From Leuctra nigra (lineage: Eukaryota > Arthropoda > Insecta > Plecoptera > Leuctridae), in the NCBI GenBank assembly GCA_934045905.1, contig OW203761.1, forward strand, positions 67,442,626 through 67,506,625: 64,000 nucleotides of DNA. Direction: 5' to 3'. Shown piece by piece: positions 26,624-36,689 of the stretch. Within the stretch, counting starts at the first letter, position 1; every line of letters begins with the position of its first letter. The notes under the pieces are model-generated. The model worked only from the letters and a program-made list of their open reading frames with translations, was not told where the DNA came from and searched no databases. Made by a program: the position numbers and the translations under genes.

Positions 26624-26645
26624 AAAAAGTGTTTCTGCACTTTTT
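26624..26645. other. Stem-loop with AAAAAGTG/CACTTTTT arms (half A)
   Basis: An 8-bp perfect stem with a 6-base loop TTTCTG. The same element stands in half B, for example at 776-797 in U1, so there are normally two per unit. A derived B-half allele in U24, U27, U32, U34, U42 and U45 changes one base in each arm at non-pairing positions and breaks two base pairs. It is not a convincing bacterial-type terminator here, because the context is a eukaryotic satellite. Confidence 0.82.
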
Positions 26646-26735
26646 AAGCCTCTCACCATCTACTATATAGGGTAACGTTGTCAACTCTCTTAGAGTAATA
26701 GATTCGTCACAAAGTAGGAAACAAATAAAAAAATA

Positions 26736-26839
26736 TCAATATGAGCTACTTCTAAAGTGGCACCCCCCTATTTTTATCGCATTTTCTTGAAGCCTACACA
26801 ACGTTATGCCGAGAAATGAAATAAAACACTTTTCGAAAA
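26736..26839 (+). repeat. Conserved 104-bp block, A copy
   Basis: It runs from TCAATATGAGC through the AGTGGCACCC run and ACAACGTTATGCCGAG to TTTTCGAAAA. Compared with the B copy at 27208-27311 in the same unit, only about two to three substitutions are seen, while flanking segments of A and B differ heavily. This is the slowest-diverging part of the monomer. Confidence 0.85.
26830..26839. other. Palindrome TTTTCGAAAA
   Basis: A perfect 10-bp palindrome found in both halves of nearly every unit. It is broken in U4 half A (TTTTCTAAAA near 3951) and altered in U6 half B (TTTTCGATAA near 6702). Confidence 0.85.
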
Positions 26840-26945
26840 TAATAGGCTTAACATTAACATGTAAAAAAAAATCTCCCCTCTGCCTCCTGGAGTCGCCCGA
26901 CGTTGCCCGGTCAGATAATTTTATAATAAAGTTAGGTGAGGGTAG

Positions 26946-26973
26946 GTTAGCGAAGCGAGCGAAGCGAGCGTAG
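26946..26973 (+). repeat. 28-bp A-to-B junction cassette with two GCGAAGCGA copies
   Basis: The cassette lies between two GTAG tetramers and contains the 9-mer at 26950-26958 and 26959-26967. U1, U2, U6, U8, U10, U11, U13, U18 and U21 lack exactly this cassette and keep a single (G/A)TAG. U9 has one 9-mer and is 9 bp shorter. The pattern fits slippage or microhomology deletion. Direction of change (gain or loss) is not settled by the window alone. Confidence 0.9.
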
Positions 26974-27207
26974 CTGACCCTTAACAAGCTCTAACCTACA
27001 GTGACAAAAAATTGATGAAAACCTATCAGGATTGTGCCCTTCTGCTTCTGAAGGACATAAACTAAGAAATGCGGCGTATCGGAGCGTCTGACAGAAAAAA
27101 GTATTTCTGCACCTTTTAAGCCTCTCTCCATCATCTATATGGTGTATCATTTTCAGCTCTCTAAGAGTAATAGATTCGTCACAAAGTAGGAAACAAACAA
27201 AATTTTT

Positions 27208-27311
27208 TCAATATGAGCTACTTCTAAAGTGGCACCCCCCTATTTTTATCGAATTTTCTTGAAGCCTACACAACGTTATGCCGAGAAATGTAATAAAACA
27301 CTTTTCGAAAA
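27208..27311 (+). repeat. Conserved 104-bp block, B copy
   Basis: This is the partner of the block at 26736-26839. The usual differences from A are TATCGAATTTT for TATCGCATTTT, AATGTAATA for AATGAAATA, and CCTGTTTT for CCTATTTT. U24 and its twin U42 carry the A-like CCTATTTT here, which suggests local conversion between halves. Confidence 0.85.
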
Positions 27312-27389
27312 AAAATAGGCTTAAAAATAAAATTATAAAAAAGAACCCCACTCTGCCCCCTTGGAGTCGCCCGACGCTGCCCTGTCAGA

Positions 27390-27403
27390 TTATTATATAA
27401 TAA
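27390..27403. other. Perfect palindrome TTATTATATAATAA
   Basis: A 14-bp perfect palindrome in half B only, just before AGTTAGG. The matching place in half A reads AATTTTATAATAA and is not symmetrical. Confidence 0.85.
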
Positions 27404-27423
27404 AGTTAGGTTAATACAGGTTA

Positions 27424-27432
27424 GCGAAGCGA
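27424..27432 (+). repeat. Single GCGAAGCGA at the B-to-A junction
   Basis: The same 9-mer in one copy, between GGTTA and GCGTAGCTGACTC. It appears at the B-to-A boundary of all units I examined and, unlike the A-to-B site, I saw no copy-number change there. Confidence 0.85.
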
Positions 27433-27447
27433 GCGTAGCTGACTCAT

Positions 27448-28603
27448 CACAAGCTTTAACCTCCATTGACTAAAAAATGGATGAAAACCTAGGAAATGAG
27501 GAAAATCTAAGGAACATTGTTAATTGTTACATTGTTACCTTTGTAGGCTAACCTACATTGTTGGTCAATATACATTGACAAAAAGTGGATGAAAACCTAG
27601 GAAATGATGAAAATCTAAGGAACATTGTTAATCGTTACATTGTTACCTTTGTAGGCTAACCTACATTGTTGGTCAATATACATTGACAAAAAAATGGATG
27701 AAAATCTATCGGGGGTGGACCCATCAGCTTCTGAATAACACGAACAGTTAATTCCGGCGAATCGGAGAGTCTGACATAAAAAAGTGTTTCTGCACTTTTT
27801 AAGCCTCTCACCATCTACTATATAGGGTAACGTTGTCAACTCTCTTAGAGTAATAGATTCGTCACAAAGTAGGAAACAAATAAAAAAATATCAATATGAG
27901 CTACTTCTAAAGTGGCACCCCCCTATTTTTATCGCATTTTCTTGAAGCCTACACAACGTTATGCCGAGAAATGAAATAAAACACTTTTCGAAAATAATAG
28001 GCTTAACATTAACATGTAAAAAAAAATCTCCCCTCTGCCTCCTGGAGTCGCCCGACGTTGCCCGGTCAGATAATTTTATAATAAAGTTAGGTGAGGTTAG
28101 GTTAGCGAAGCGAGCGAAGCGAGCGTAGCTGACCCTTAACAAGCTCTAACCTACAGTGACAAAAAATTGATGAAAACCTATCAGGATTGTGCCCTTCTGC
28201 TTCTGAAGGACATAAACTAAGAAATGCGGCGTATCGGAGCGTCTGACAGAAAAAAGTGTTTCTGCACTTTTTAAGCCTCTCTCCATCATCTATATGGTGT
28301 ATCATTTTCAGCTCTCTAAGAGTAAAAAATTCGTCACAAAGTAGGAAACAAACAAAATTTTTTCAATATGAGCTATTTCTAAAGTGGCACCCCCCTGTTT
28401 TTATCGAATTTTCTTGAAGCCTACACAACGTTATGCCGAGAAATGTAATAAAACACTTTTCGAAAAAAAATAGGCTTAAAAATAAAATTATAAAAAAGGA
28501 ACCCCACTCTGCCCCCTTGGAGTCGCCCGACGCTGCCCTGTCAGATTATTATATAATAAAGTTAGGTTAATACAGGTTAGCGAAGCGAGCGTAGCTGACT
28601 CAT
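27448..28603 (+). repeat. Unit U25, full length
   Basis: 1156 bp. GTGAGGTTAGGTTAGCG at the A-to-B junction near 28090, shared only with U43. Half B is type b2. Confidence 0.94.
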
Positions 28604-29758
28604 CACAAGCTTTAACCTCCATTGACTAAAAAATGGATGAAAACCTAGGAAATGAGGAAAATCTAAGGAACATTGTTAATTGTTACATTGTTACCTTTGT
28701 AGGCTAACCTACATTGTTGGTCAATATACATTGACAAAAAGTGGATGAAAACCTAGGAAATGATGAAAATCTAAGGAACATTGTTAATCGTTACATTGTT
28801 ACCTTTGTAGGCTAACCTACATTGTTGGTCAATATACATTGACAAAAAAATGGATGAAAATCTATCGGGGGTGGACCCATCAGCTTCTGAATAACACGAA
28901 CAGTTAATTCCGGCGAATCGGAGAGTCTGACATAAAAAAGTGTTTCTGCACTTTTTAAGCCTCTCACCATCTACTATATAGGGTAACGTTGTCAACTCTC
29001 TTAGAGTAATAGATTCGTCACAAAGTAGGAAACAAATAAAAAAATATCAATATGAGCTACTTCTAAAGTGGCACCCCCCTATTTTTATCGCATTTTCTTG
29101 AAGCCTACACAACGTTATGCCGAGAAATGAAATAAAACACTTTTCGAAAATAATAGGCTTAACATTAACATGTAAAAAAAAATCTCCCCTCTGCCTCCTG
29201 GAGTCGCCCGACGTTGCCCGGTCAGATAATTTTATAATAAAGTTAGGTGAGGGTAGGTTAGCGAAGCGAGCGAAGCGAGCGTAGCTGACCCTTAACAAGC
29301 TCTAACCTACAGTGACAAAAAATTGATGAAAACCTATCAGGATTGTGCCCTTCTGCTTCTGAAGGACATAAACTAAGAAATGCGGCGTATCGGAGCGTCT
29401 GACAGAAAAAAGTGTTTCTGCACTTTTTAAGCCTCTCTCCATCATCTATATGGTGTATCATTTTCAGCTCTCTAAGAATAATAGATTCGTCACAAAGTAG
29501 GAAACAAACAAAATTTTTTCAATATGAGCTACTTCTAAAGTGGAACCCCCCTGTTTTTATCGAATTTTCTTGAAGCCTACACAACGTTATGCCGAGAAAT
29601 GTAATAAAACACTTTTCGAAAAAAAATAGGCTTAAAAATAAAATTATAAAAAAGAACCCCACTCTGCCCCCTTGGAGTCGCCCGACGCTGCCCTGTCAGA
29701 TTATTATATAATAAAGTTAGGTTAATACAGGTTAGCGAAGCGAGCGTAGCTGACTCAT
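28604..29758 (+). repeat. Unit U26, full length, b3 half B
   Basis: 1155 bp. Half B is type b3: CTAAGAATAATAG near 29472 and GTGGAACCCCCC near 29541. The next unit starts with the linked GGAACATAGTTAA. Twin of U44. Confidence 0.94.
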
Positions 29759-30914
29759 CACAAGCTTTAACCTCCATTGACTAAAAAATGGATGAAAACC
29801 TAGGAAATGAGGAAAATCTAAGGAACATAGTTAATTGTTACATTGTTACCTTTGTAGGCTAACCTACATTGTTGGTCAATATACATTGACAAAAAGTGGA
29901 TGAAAACCTAGGAAATGATGAAAATCTAAGGAACATTGTTAATCGTTACATTGTTACCTTTGTAGGCTAACCTACATTGTTGGTCAATATACATTGACAA
30001 AAAAATGGATGAAAATCTATCGGGGGTGGACCCATCAGCTTCTGAATAACACGAACAGTTAATTCCGGCGAATCGGAGAGTCTGACATAAAAAAGTGTTT
30101 CTGCACTTTTTAAGCCTCTCACCATCTACTATATAGGGTAACGTTGTCAACTCTCTTAGAGTAATAGATTCGTCACAAAGTAGGAAACAAATAAAAAAAT
30201 ATCAATATGAGCTACTTCTAAAGTGGCACCCCCCTATTTTTATCGCATTTTCTTGAAGCCTACACAACGTTATGCCGAGAAATGAAATAAAACACTTTTC
30301 GAAAATAATAGGCTTAACATTAACATGTAAAAAAAAATCTCCCCTCTGCCTCCTGGAGTCGCCCGACGTTGCCCGGTCAGATAATTTTATAATAAAGTTA
30401 GGTGAGGGTAGGTTAGCGAAGCGAGCGAAGCGAGCGTAGCTGACCCTTAACAAGCTCTAACCTACAGTGACAAAAAATTGATGAAAACCTATCAGGATTG
30501 TGCCCTTCTGCTTCTGAAGGACATAAACTAAGAAATGCGGCGTATCGGAGCGTCTGACAGAAAAAAGTATTTCTGCACCTTTTAAGCCTCTCTCCATCAT
30601 CTATATGGTGTATCATTTTCAGCTCTCTAAGAGTAATAGATTCGTCACAAAGTAGGAAACAAACAAAATTTTTTCAATATGAGCTATTTCTAAAGTGGCA
30701 CCCCCCTGTTTTTATCGAATTTTCTTGAAGCCTACACAACGTTATGCCGAGAAATGTAATAAAACACTTTTCGAAAAAAAATAGGCTTAAAAATAAAATT
30801 ATAAAAAAGGAACCCCACTCTGCCCCCTTGGAGTCGCCCGACGCTGCCCTGTCAGATTATTATATAATAAAGTTAGGTTAATACAGGTTAGCGAAGCGAG
30901 CGTAGCTGACTCAT
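29759..30914 (+). repeat. Unit U27, full length, broken-stem allele, mosaic half B
   Basis: 1156 bp. GGAACATAG in subrepeat 1, GTATTTCTGCACC in half B, then b1-like GAGTAATAG followed by b2-like GAGCTATTTC and GGAACC. Twin of U45. Confidence 0.94.
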
Positions 30915-32069
30915 CACAAGCTTTAACCTCCATTGACTAAAAAATGGATGAAAACCTAGGAAATGAGGAAAATCTAAGGAACATTGTTAATTGTTACATT
31001 GTTACCTTTGTAGGCTAACCTACATTGTTGGTCAATATACATTGACAAAAAGTGGATGAAAACCTAGGAAATGATGAAAATCTAAGGAACATTGTTAATC
31101 GTTACATTGTTACCTTTGTAGGCTAACCTACATTGTTGGTCAATATACATTGACAAAAAAATGGATGAAAATCTATCGGGGGTGGACCCATCAGCTTCTG
31201 AATAACACGAACAGTTAATTCCGGCGAATCGGAGAGTCTGACATAAAAAAGTGTTTTTGCACTTTTTAAGCCTCTCACCATCTACTATATAGGGTAACGT
31301 TGTCAACTCTCTTAGAGTAATAGATTCGTCACAAAGTAGGAAACAAATAAAAAAATATCAATATGAGCTACTTCTAAAGTGGCACCCCCCTATTTTTATC
31401 GCATTTTCTTGAAGCCTACACAACGTTATGCCGAGAAATGAAATAAAACACTTTTCGAAAATAATAGGCTTAACATTAACATGTAAAAAAAAATCTCCCC
31501 TCTGCCTCCTGGAGTCGCCCGACGTTGCCCGGTCAGATAATTTTATAATAAAGTTAGGTGAGGGTAGGTTAGCGAAGCGAGCGAAGCGAGCGTAGCTGAC
31601 CCTTAACAAGCTCTAACCTACAGTGACAAAAAATTGATGAAAACCTATCAGGATTGTGCCCTTCTGCTTCTGAAGGACATAAACTAAGAAATGCGGCGTA
31701 TCGGAGCGTCTGACAGAAAAAAGTGTTTCTGCACTTTTTAAGCCTCTCTCCATCATCTATATGGTGTATCATTTTCAGCTCTCTAAGAATAATAGATTCG
31801 TCACAAAGTAGGAAACAAACAAAATTTTTTCAATATGAGCTACTTCTAAAGTGGAACCCCCCTGTTTTTATCGAATTTTCTTGAAGCCTACACAACGTTA
31901 TGCCGAGAAATGTAATAAAACACTTTTCGAAAAAAAATAGGCTTAAAAATAAAATTATAAAAAAGAACCCCACTCTGCCCCCTTGGAGTCGCCCGACGCT
32001 GCCCTGTCAGATTATTATATAATAAAGTTAGGTTAATACAGGTTAGCGAAGCGAGCGTAGCTGACTCAT
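30915..32069 (+). repeat. Unit U28, full length, b3 half B
   Basis: 1155 bp. Half A has GTGTTTTTGCAC near 31252, shared with U30, U39 and U46. Half B is b3. Twin of U46. Confidence 0.94.
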
Positions 32070-33224
32070 CACAAGCTTTAACCTCCATTGACTAAAAAAT
32101 GGATGAAAACCTAGGAAATGAGGAAAATCTAAGGAACATAGTTAATTGTTACATTGTTACCTTTGTAGGCTAACCTACATTGTTGGTCAATATACATTGA
32201 CAAAAAGTGGATGAAAACCTAGGAAATGATGAAAATCTAAGGAACATTGTTAATCGTTACATTGTTACCTTTGTAGGCTAACCTACATTGTTGGTCAATA
32301 TACATTGACAAAAAAATGGATGAAAATCTATCGGGGGTGGACCCATCAGCTTCTGAATAACACGAACAGTTAATTCCGGCGAATCGGAGAGTCTGACATA
32401 AAAAAGTGTTTCTGCACTTTTTAAGCCTCTCACCATCTACTATATAGGGTAACGTTGTCAACTCTCTTAGAGTAATAGATTCGTCACAAAGTAGGAAACA
32501 AATAAAAAAATATCAATATGAGCTACTTCTAAAGTGGCACCCCCCTATTTTTATCGCATTTTCTTGAAGCCTACACAACGTTATGCCGAGAAATGAAATA
32601 AAACACTTTTCGAAAATAATAGGCTTAACATTAACATGTAAAAAAAAATCTCCCCTCTGCCTCCTGGAGTCGCCCGACGTTGCCCGGTCAGATAATTTTA
32701 TAATAAAGTTAGGTGAGGGTAGGTTAGCGAAGCGAGCGAAGCGAGCGTAGCTGACCCTTAACAAGCTCTAACCTACAGTGACAAAAAATTGATGAAAACC
32801 TATCAGGATTGTGCCCTTCTGCTTCTGAAGGACATAAACTAAGAAATGCGGCGTATCGGAGCGTCTGACAGAAAAAAGTGTTTCTGCACTTTTTAAGCCT
32901 CTCTCCATCATCTATATGGTGTATCATTTTCAGCTCTCTAAGAATAATAGATTCGTCACAAAGTAGGAAACAAACAAAATTTTTTCAATATGAGCTACTT
33001 CTAAAGTGGAACCCCCCTGTTTTTATCGAATTTTCTTGAAGCCTACACAACGTTATGCCGAGAAATGTAATAAAACACTTTTCGAAAAAAAATAGGCTTA
33101 AAAATAAAATTATAAAAAAGAACCCCACTCTGCCCCCTTGGAGTCGCCCGACGCTGCCCTGTCAGATTATTATATAATAAAGTTAGGTTAATACAGGTTA
33201 GCGAAGCGAGCGTAGCTGACTCAT
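32070..33224 (+). repeat. Unit U29, full length, b3 half B
   Basis: 1155 bp. GGAACATAG in subrepeat 1, ordinary stem in half A, b3 half B. Twin of the cut unit U47. Confidence 0.94.
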
Positions 33225-34379
33225 CACAAGCTTTAACCTCCATTGACTAAAAAATGGATGAAAACCTAGGAAATGAGGAAAATCTAAGGAACATAGTTAA
33301 TTGTTACATTGTTACCTTTGTAGGCTAACCTACATTGTTGGTCAATATACATTGACAAAAAGTGGATGAAAACCTAGGAAATGATGAAAATCTAAGGAAC
33401 ATTGTTAATCGTTACATTGTTACCTTTGTAGGCTAACCTACATTGTTGGTCAATATACATTGACAAAAAAATGGATGAAAATCTATCGGGGGTGGACCCA
33501 TCAGCTTCTGAATAACACGAACAGTTAATTCCGGCGAATCGGAGAGTCTGACATAAAAAAGTGTTTTTGCACTTTTTAAGCCTCTCACCATCTACTATAT
33601 AGGGTAACGTTGTCAACTCTCTTAGAGTAATAGATTCGTCACAAAGTAGGAAACAAATAAAAAAATATCAATATGAGCTACTTCTAAAGTGGCACCCCCC
33701 TATTTTTATCGCATTTTCTTGAAGCCTACACAACGTTATGCCGAGAAATGAAATAAAACACTTTTCGAAAATAATAGGCTTAACATTAACATGTAAAAAA
33801 AAATCTCCCCTCTGCCTCCTGGAGTCGCCCGACGTTGCCCGGTCAGATAATTTTATAATAAAGTTAGGTGAGGGTAGGTTAGCGAAGCGAGCGAAGCGAG
33901 CGTAGCTGACCCTTAACAAGCTCTAACCTACAGTGACAAAAAATTGATGAAAACCTATCAGGATTGTGCCCTTCTGCTTCTGAAGGACATAAACTAAGAA
34001 ATGCGGCGTATCGGAGCGTCTGACAGAAAAAAGTGTTTCTGCACTTTTTAAGCCTCTCTCCATCATCTATATGGTGTATCATTTTCAGCTCTCTAAGAAT
34101 AATAGATTCGTCACAAAGTAGGAAACAAACAAAATTTTTTCAATATGAGCTACTTCTAAAGTGGAACCCCCCTGTTTTTATCGAATTTTCTTGAAGCCTA
34201 CACAACGTTATGCCGAGAAATGTAATAAAACACTTTTCGAAAAAAAATAGGCTTAAAAATAAAATTATAAAAAAGAACCCCACTCTGCCCCCTTGGAGTC
34301 GCCCGACGCTGCCCTGTCAGATTATTATATAATAAAGTTAGGTTAATACAGGTTAGCGAAGCGAGCGTAGCTGACTCAT
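33225..34379 (+). repeat. Unit U30, full length, b3 half B
   Basis: 1155 bp. GGAACATAG plus the GTGTTTTTGCAC allele in half A and b3 half B, like U28 two units earlier (2310 bp). Confidence 0.94.
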
Positions 34380-35533
34380 CACAAGCTTTAACCTCCATTG
34401 ACTAAAAAATGGATGAAAACCTAGGAAATGAGGAAAATCTAAGGAACATAGTTAATTGTTACATTGTTACCTTTGTAGGCTAACCTACATTGTTGGTCAA
34501 TATACATTGACAAAAAGTGGATGAAAACCTAGGAAATGATGAAAATCTAAGGAACATTGTTAATCGTTACATTGTTACCTTTGTAGGCTAACCTACATTG
34601 TTGGTCAATATACATTGACAAAAAAATGGATGAAAATCTATCGGGGGTGGACCCATCAGCTTCTGAATAACACGAACAGTTAATTCCGGCGAATCGGAGA
34701 GTCTGACATAAAAAAGTGTTTCTGCACTTTTTAAGCCTCTCACCATCTACTATATAGGGTAACGTTGTCAACTCTCTTAGAGTAATAGATTCGTCACAAA
34801 GTAGGAAACAAATAAAAAAATATCAATATGAGCTACTTCTAAAGTGGCACCCCCCTATTTTTATCGCATTTTCTTGAAGCCTACACAACGTTATGCCGAG
34901 AAATGAAATAAAACACTTTTCGAAAATAATAGGCTTAACATTAACATGTAAAAAAAAATCTCCCCTCTGCCTCCTGGAGTCGCCCGACGTTGCCCGGTCA
35001 GATAATTTTATAATAAAGTTAGGTGAGGGTAGGTTAGCGAAGCGAGCGAAGCGAGCGTAGCTGACCCTTAACAAGCTCTAACCTACAGTGACAAAAAATT
35101 GATGAAAACCTATCAGGATTGTGCCCTTCTGCTTCTGAAGGACATAAACTAAGAAATGCGGCGTATCGGAGCGTCTGACAGAAAAAAGTGTTTCTGCACT
35201 TTTTAAGCCTCTCTCCATCATCTATATGGTGTATCATTTTCAGCTCTCTAAGAGTAAAAAATTCGTTACAAAGTAGGAAACAAACAAAATTTTTTCAATA
35301 TGAGCTATTTCTAAAGTGGCACCCCCCTGTTTTTATCGAATTTTCTTGAAGCCTACACAACGTTATGCCGAGAAATGTAATAAAACACTTTTCGAAAAAA
35401 ATAGGCTTAAAATAAAATTATAAAAAAGGAACCCCACTCTGCCCCCTTGGAGTCGCCCGACGCTGCCCTGTCAGATTATTATATAATAAAGTTAGGTTAA
35501 TACAGGTTAGCGAAGCGAGCGTAGCTGACTCAT
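34380..35533 (+). repeat. Unit U31, full length
   Basis: 1154 bp. Half B is b2 with ATTCGTTACAAAG near 35262 and one A fewer in two runs near 35391-35412. These are shared only with U33, 2310 bp away. Confidence 0.94.
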
Positions 35534-36689
35534 CACAAGCTTTAACCTCCATTGACTAAAAAATGGATGAAAACCTAGGAAATGAGGAAAATCTAAGGAA
35601 CATTGTTAATTGTTACATTGTTACCTTTGTAGGCTAACCTACATTGTTGGTCAATATACATTGACAAAAAGTGGATGAAAACCTAGGAAATGATGAAAAT
35701 CTAAGGAACATTGTTAATCGTTACATTGTTACCTTTGTAGGCTAACCTACATTGTTGGTCAATATACATTGACAAAAAAATGGATGAAAATCTATCGGGG
35801 GTGGACCCATCAGCTTCTGAATAACACGAACAGTTAATTCCGGCGAATCGGAGAGTCTGACATAAAAAAGTGTTTCTGCACTTTTTAAGCCTCTCACCAT
35901 CTACTATATAGGGTAACGTTGTCAACTCTCTTAGAGTAATAGATTCGTCACAAAGTAGGAAACAAATAAAAAAATATCAATATGAGCTACTTCTAAAGTG
36001 GCACCCCCCTATTTTTATCGCATTTTCTTGAAGCCTACACAACGTTATGCCGAGAAATGAAATAAAACACTTTTCGAAAATAATAGGCTTAACATTAACA
36101 TGTAAAAAAAAATCTCCCCTCTGCCTCCTGGAGTCGCCCGACGTTGCCCGGTCAGATAATTTTATAATAAAGTTAGGTGAGGGTAGGTTAGCGAAGCGAG
36201 CGAAGCGAGCGTAGCTGACCCTTAACAAGCTCTAACCTACAGTGACAAAAAATTGATGAAAACCTATCAGGATTGTGCCCTTCTGCTTCTGAAGGACATA
36301 AACTAAGAAATGCGGCGTATCGGAGCGTCTGACAGAAAAAAGTATTTCTGCACCTTTTAAGCCTCTCTCCATCATCTATATGGTGTATCATTTTCAGCTC
36401 TCTAAGAGTAAAAAATTCGTCACAAAGTAGGAAACAAACAAAATTTTTTCAATATGAGCTATTTCTAAAGTGGCACCCCCCTGTTTTTATCGAATTTTCT
36501 TGAAGCCTACACAACGTTATGCCGAGAAATGTAATAAAACACTTTTCGAAAAAAAATAGGCTTAAAAATAAAATTATAAAAAAGGAACCCCACTCTGCCC
36601 CCTTGGAGTCGCCCGACGCTGCCCTGTCAGATTATTATATAATAAAGTTAGGTTAATACAGGTTAGCGAAGCGAGCGTAGCTGACTCAT
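35534..36689 (+). repeat. Unit U32, full length, broken-stem allele
   Basis: 1156 bp. GTATTTCTGCACC near 36343 with a b2 half B. Twin of U34 (2310 bp). Confidence 0.94.

Larger units (their letters stand above)
26293..26982 (+). repeat. Half-unit A (reference copy, U24)
   Basis: Half A is about 690 bp. It starts CACAAGCTTTAACC, contains two 108/109-bp subrepeats, then a segment homologous to half B, and ends at the A-to-B junction with two GCGAAGCGA copies. Removing the two subrepeats (217 bp) leaves about 473 bp, close to the 465 bp of half B. This supports an ancestral monomer of roughly 470 bp that duplicated, with A later gaining the subrepeats, or B losing them. Confidence 0.88.
26293..27447 (+). 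repeat. Unit U24, full length, reference unit, broken-stem allele
   Basis: 1155 bp. Half B carries GTATTTCTGCACC (broken AAAAAGTG stem) and CCTATTTTTATCG, an A-like state. Twin of U42. The internal elements of the unit are annotated on this copy. Confidence 0.94.
26983..27447 (+). repeat. Half-unit B (reference copy, U24)
   Basis: Half B is about 465 bp. It starts AACAAGCTCTAACC, parallel to the start of A, and follows the same order of landmarks: GATGAAAACCTATC, the AAAAAGTG stem-loop region, TTCGTCACAAAGTAGG, the conserved 104-bp block, TTTTCGAAAA, the GAGTCGCCCGACG segment and AAAGTTAGG. It ends with one GCGAAGCGA copy before GTAGCTGACTCAT. It has no 108-bp subrepeats. Confidence 0.88.
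23981..33126 (+). repeat. Eight-unit higher-order block, copy 1 (U22-U29)
   Basis: The ordered series of unit haplotypes (X-type, mosaic, broken-stem, TTAGG junction, b3, mosaic with broken stem, b3, b3) recurs in the same order 20,797 bp downstream (20,796 bp for the first unit). The right limit here is set only by the gap that cuts the second copy. The left limit lies in or near U21/U39, since U21 is short and U39 is full length. Confidence 0.92.

Noticed and set aside
26624..26645. Rho-independent terminator (AAAAAGTG stem followed by a T run)
   Set aside because: The stem is AT-rich, the T run is part of the stem, and there are no genes around it; the context is satellite DNA.
27400..27425. 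TTAGG telomere-type repeat (AGTTAGGTTAATACAGGTTAG)
   Set aside because: Only one or two scattered TTAGG-like units occur per satellite copy, with no tandem run, so it is not a telomeric array and cannot be used to assign an insect origin.
26293..27447. CENP-B-box-like site at ATTCGTCACAAAGTAGG, present in both halves
   Set aside because: It matches the TTCG and central A of the NTTCGNNNNANNCGGGN consensus, but the CGGG end reads GTAG. Half a match in AT-rich DNA is not enough to call a box.
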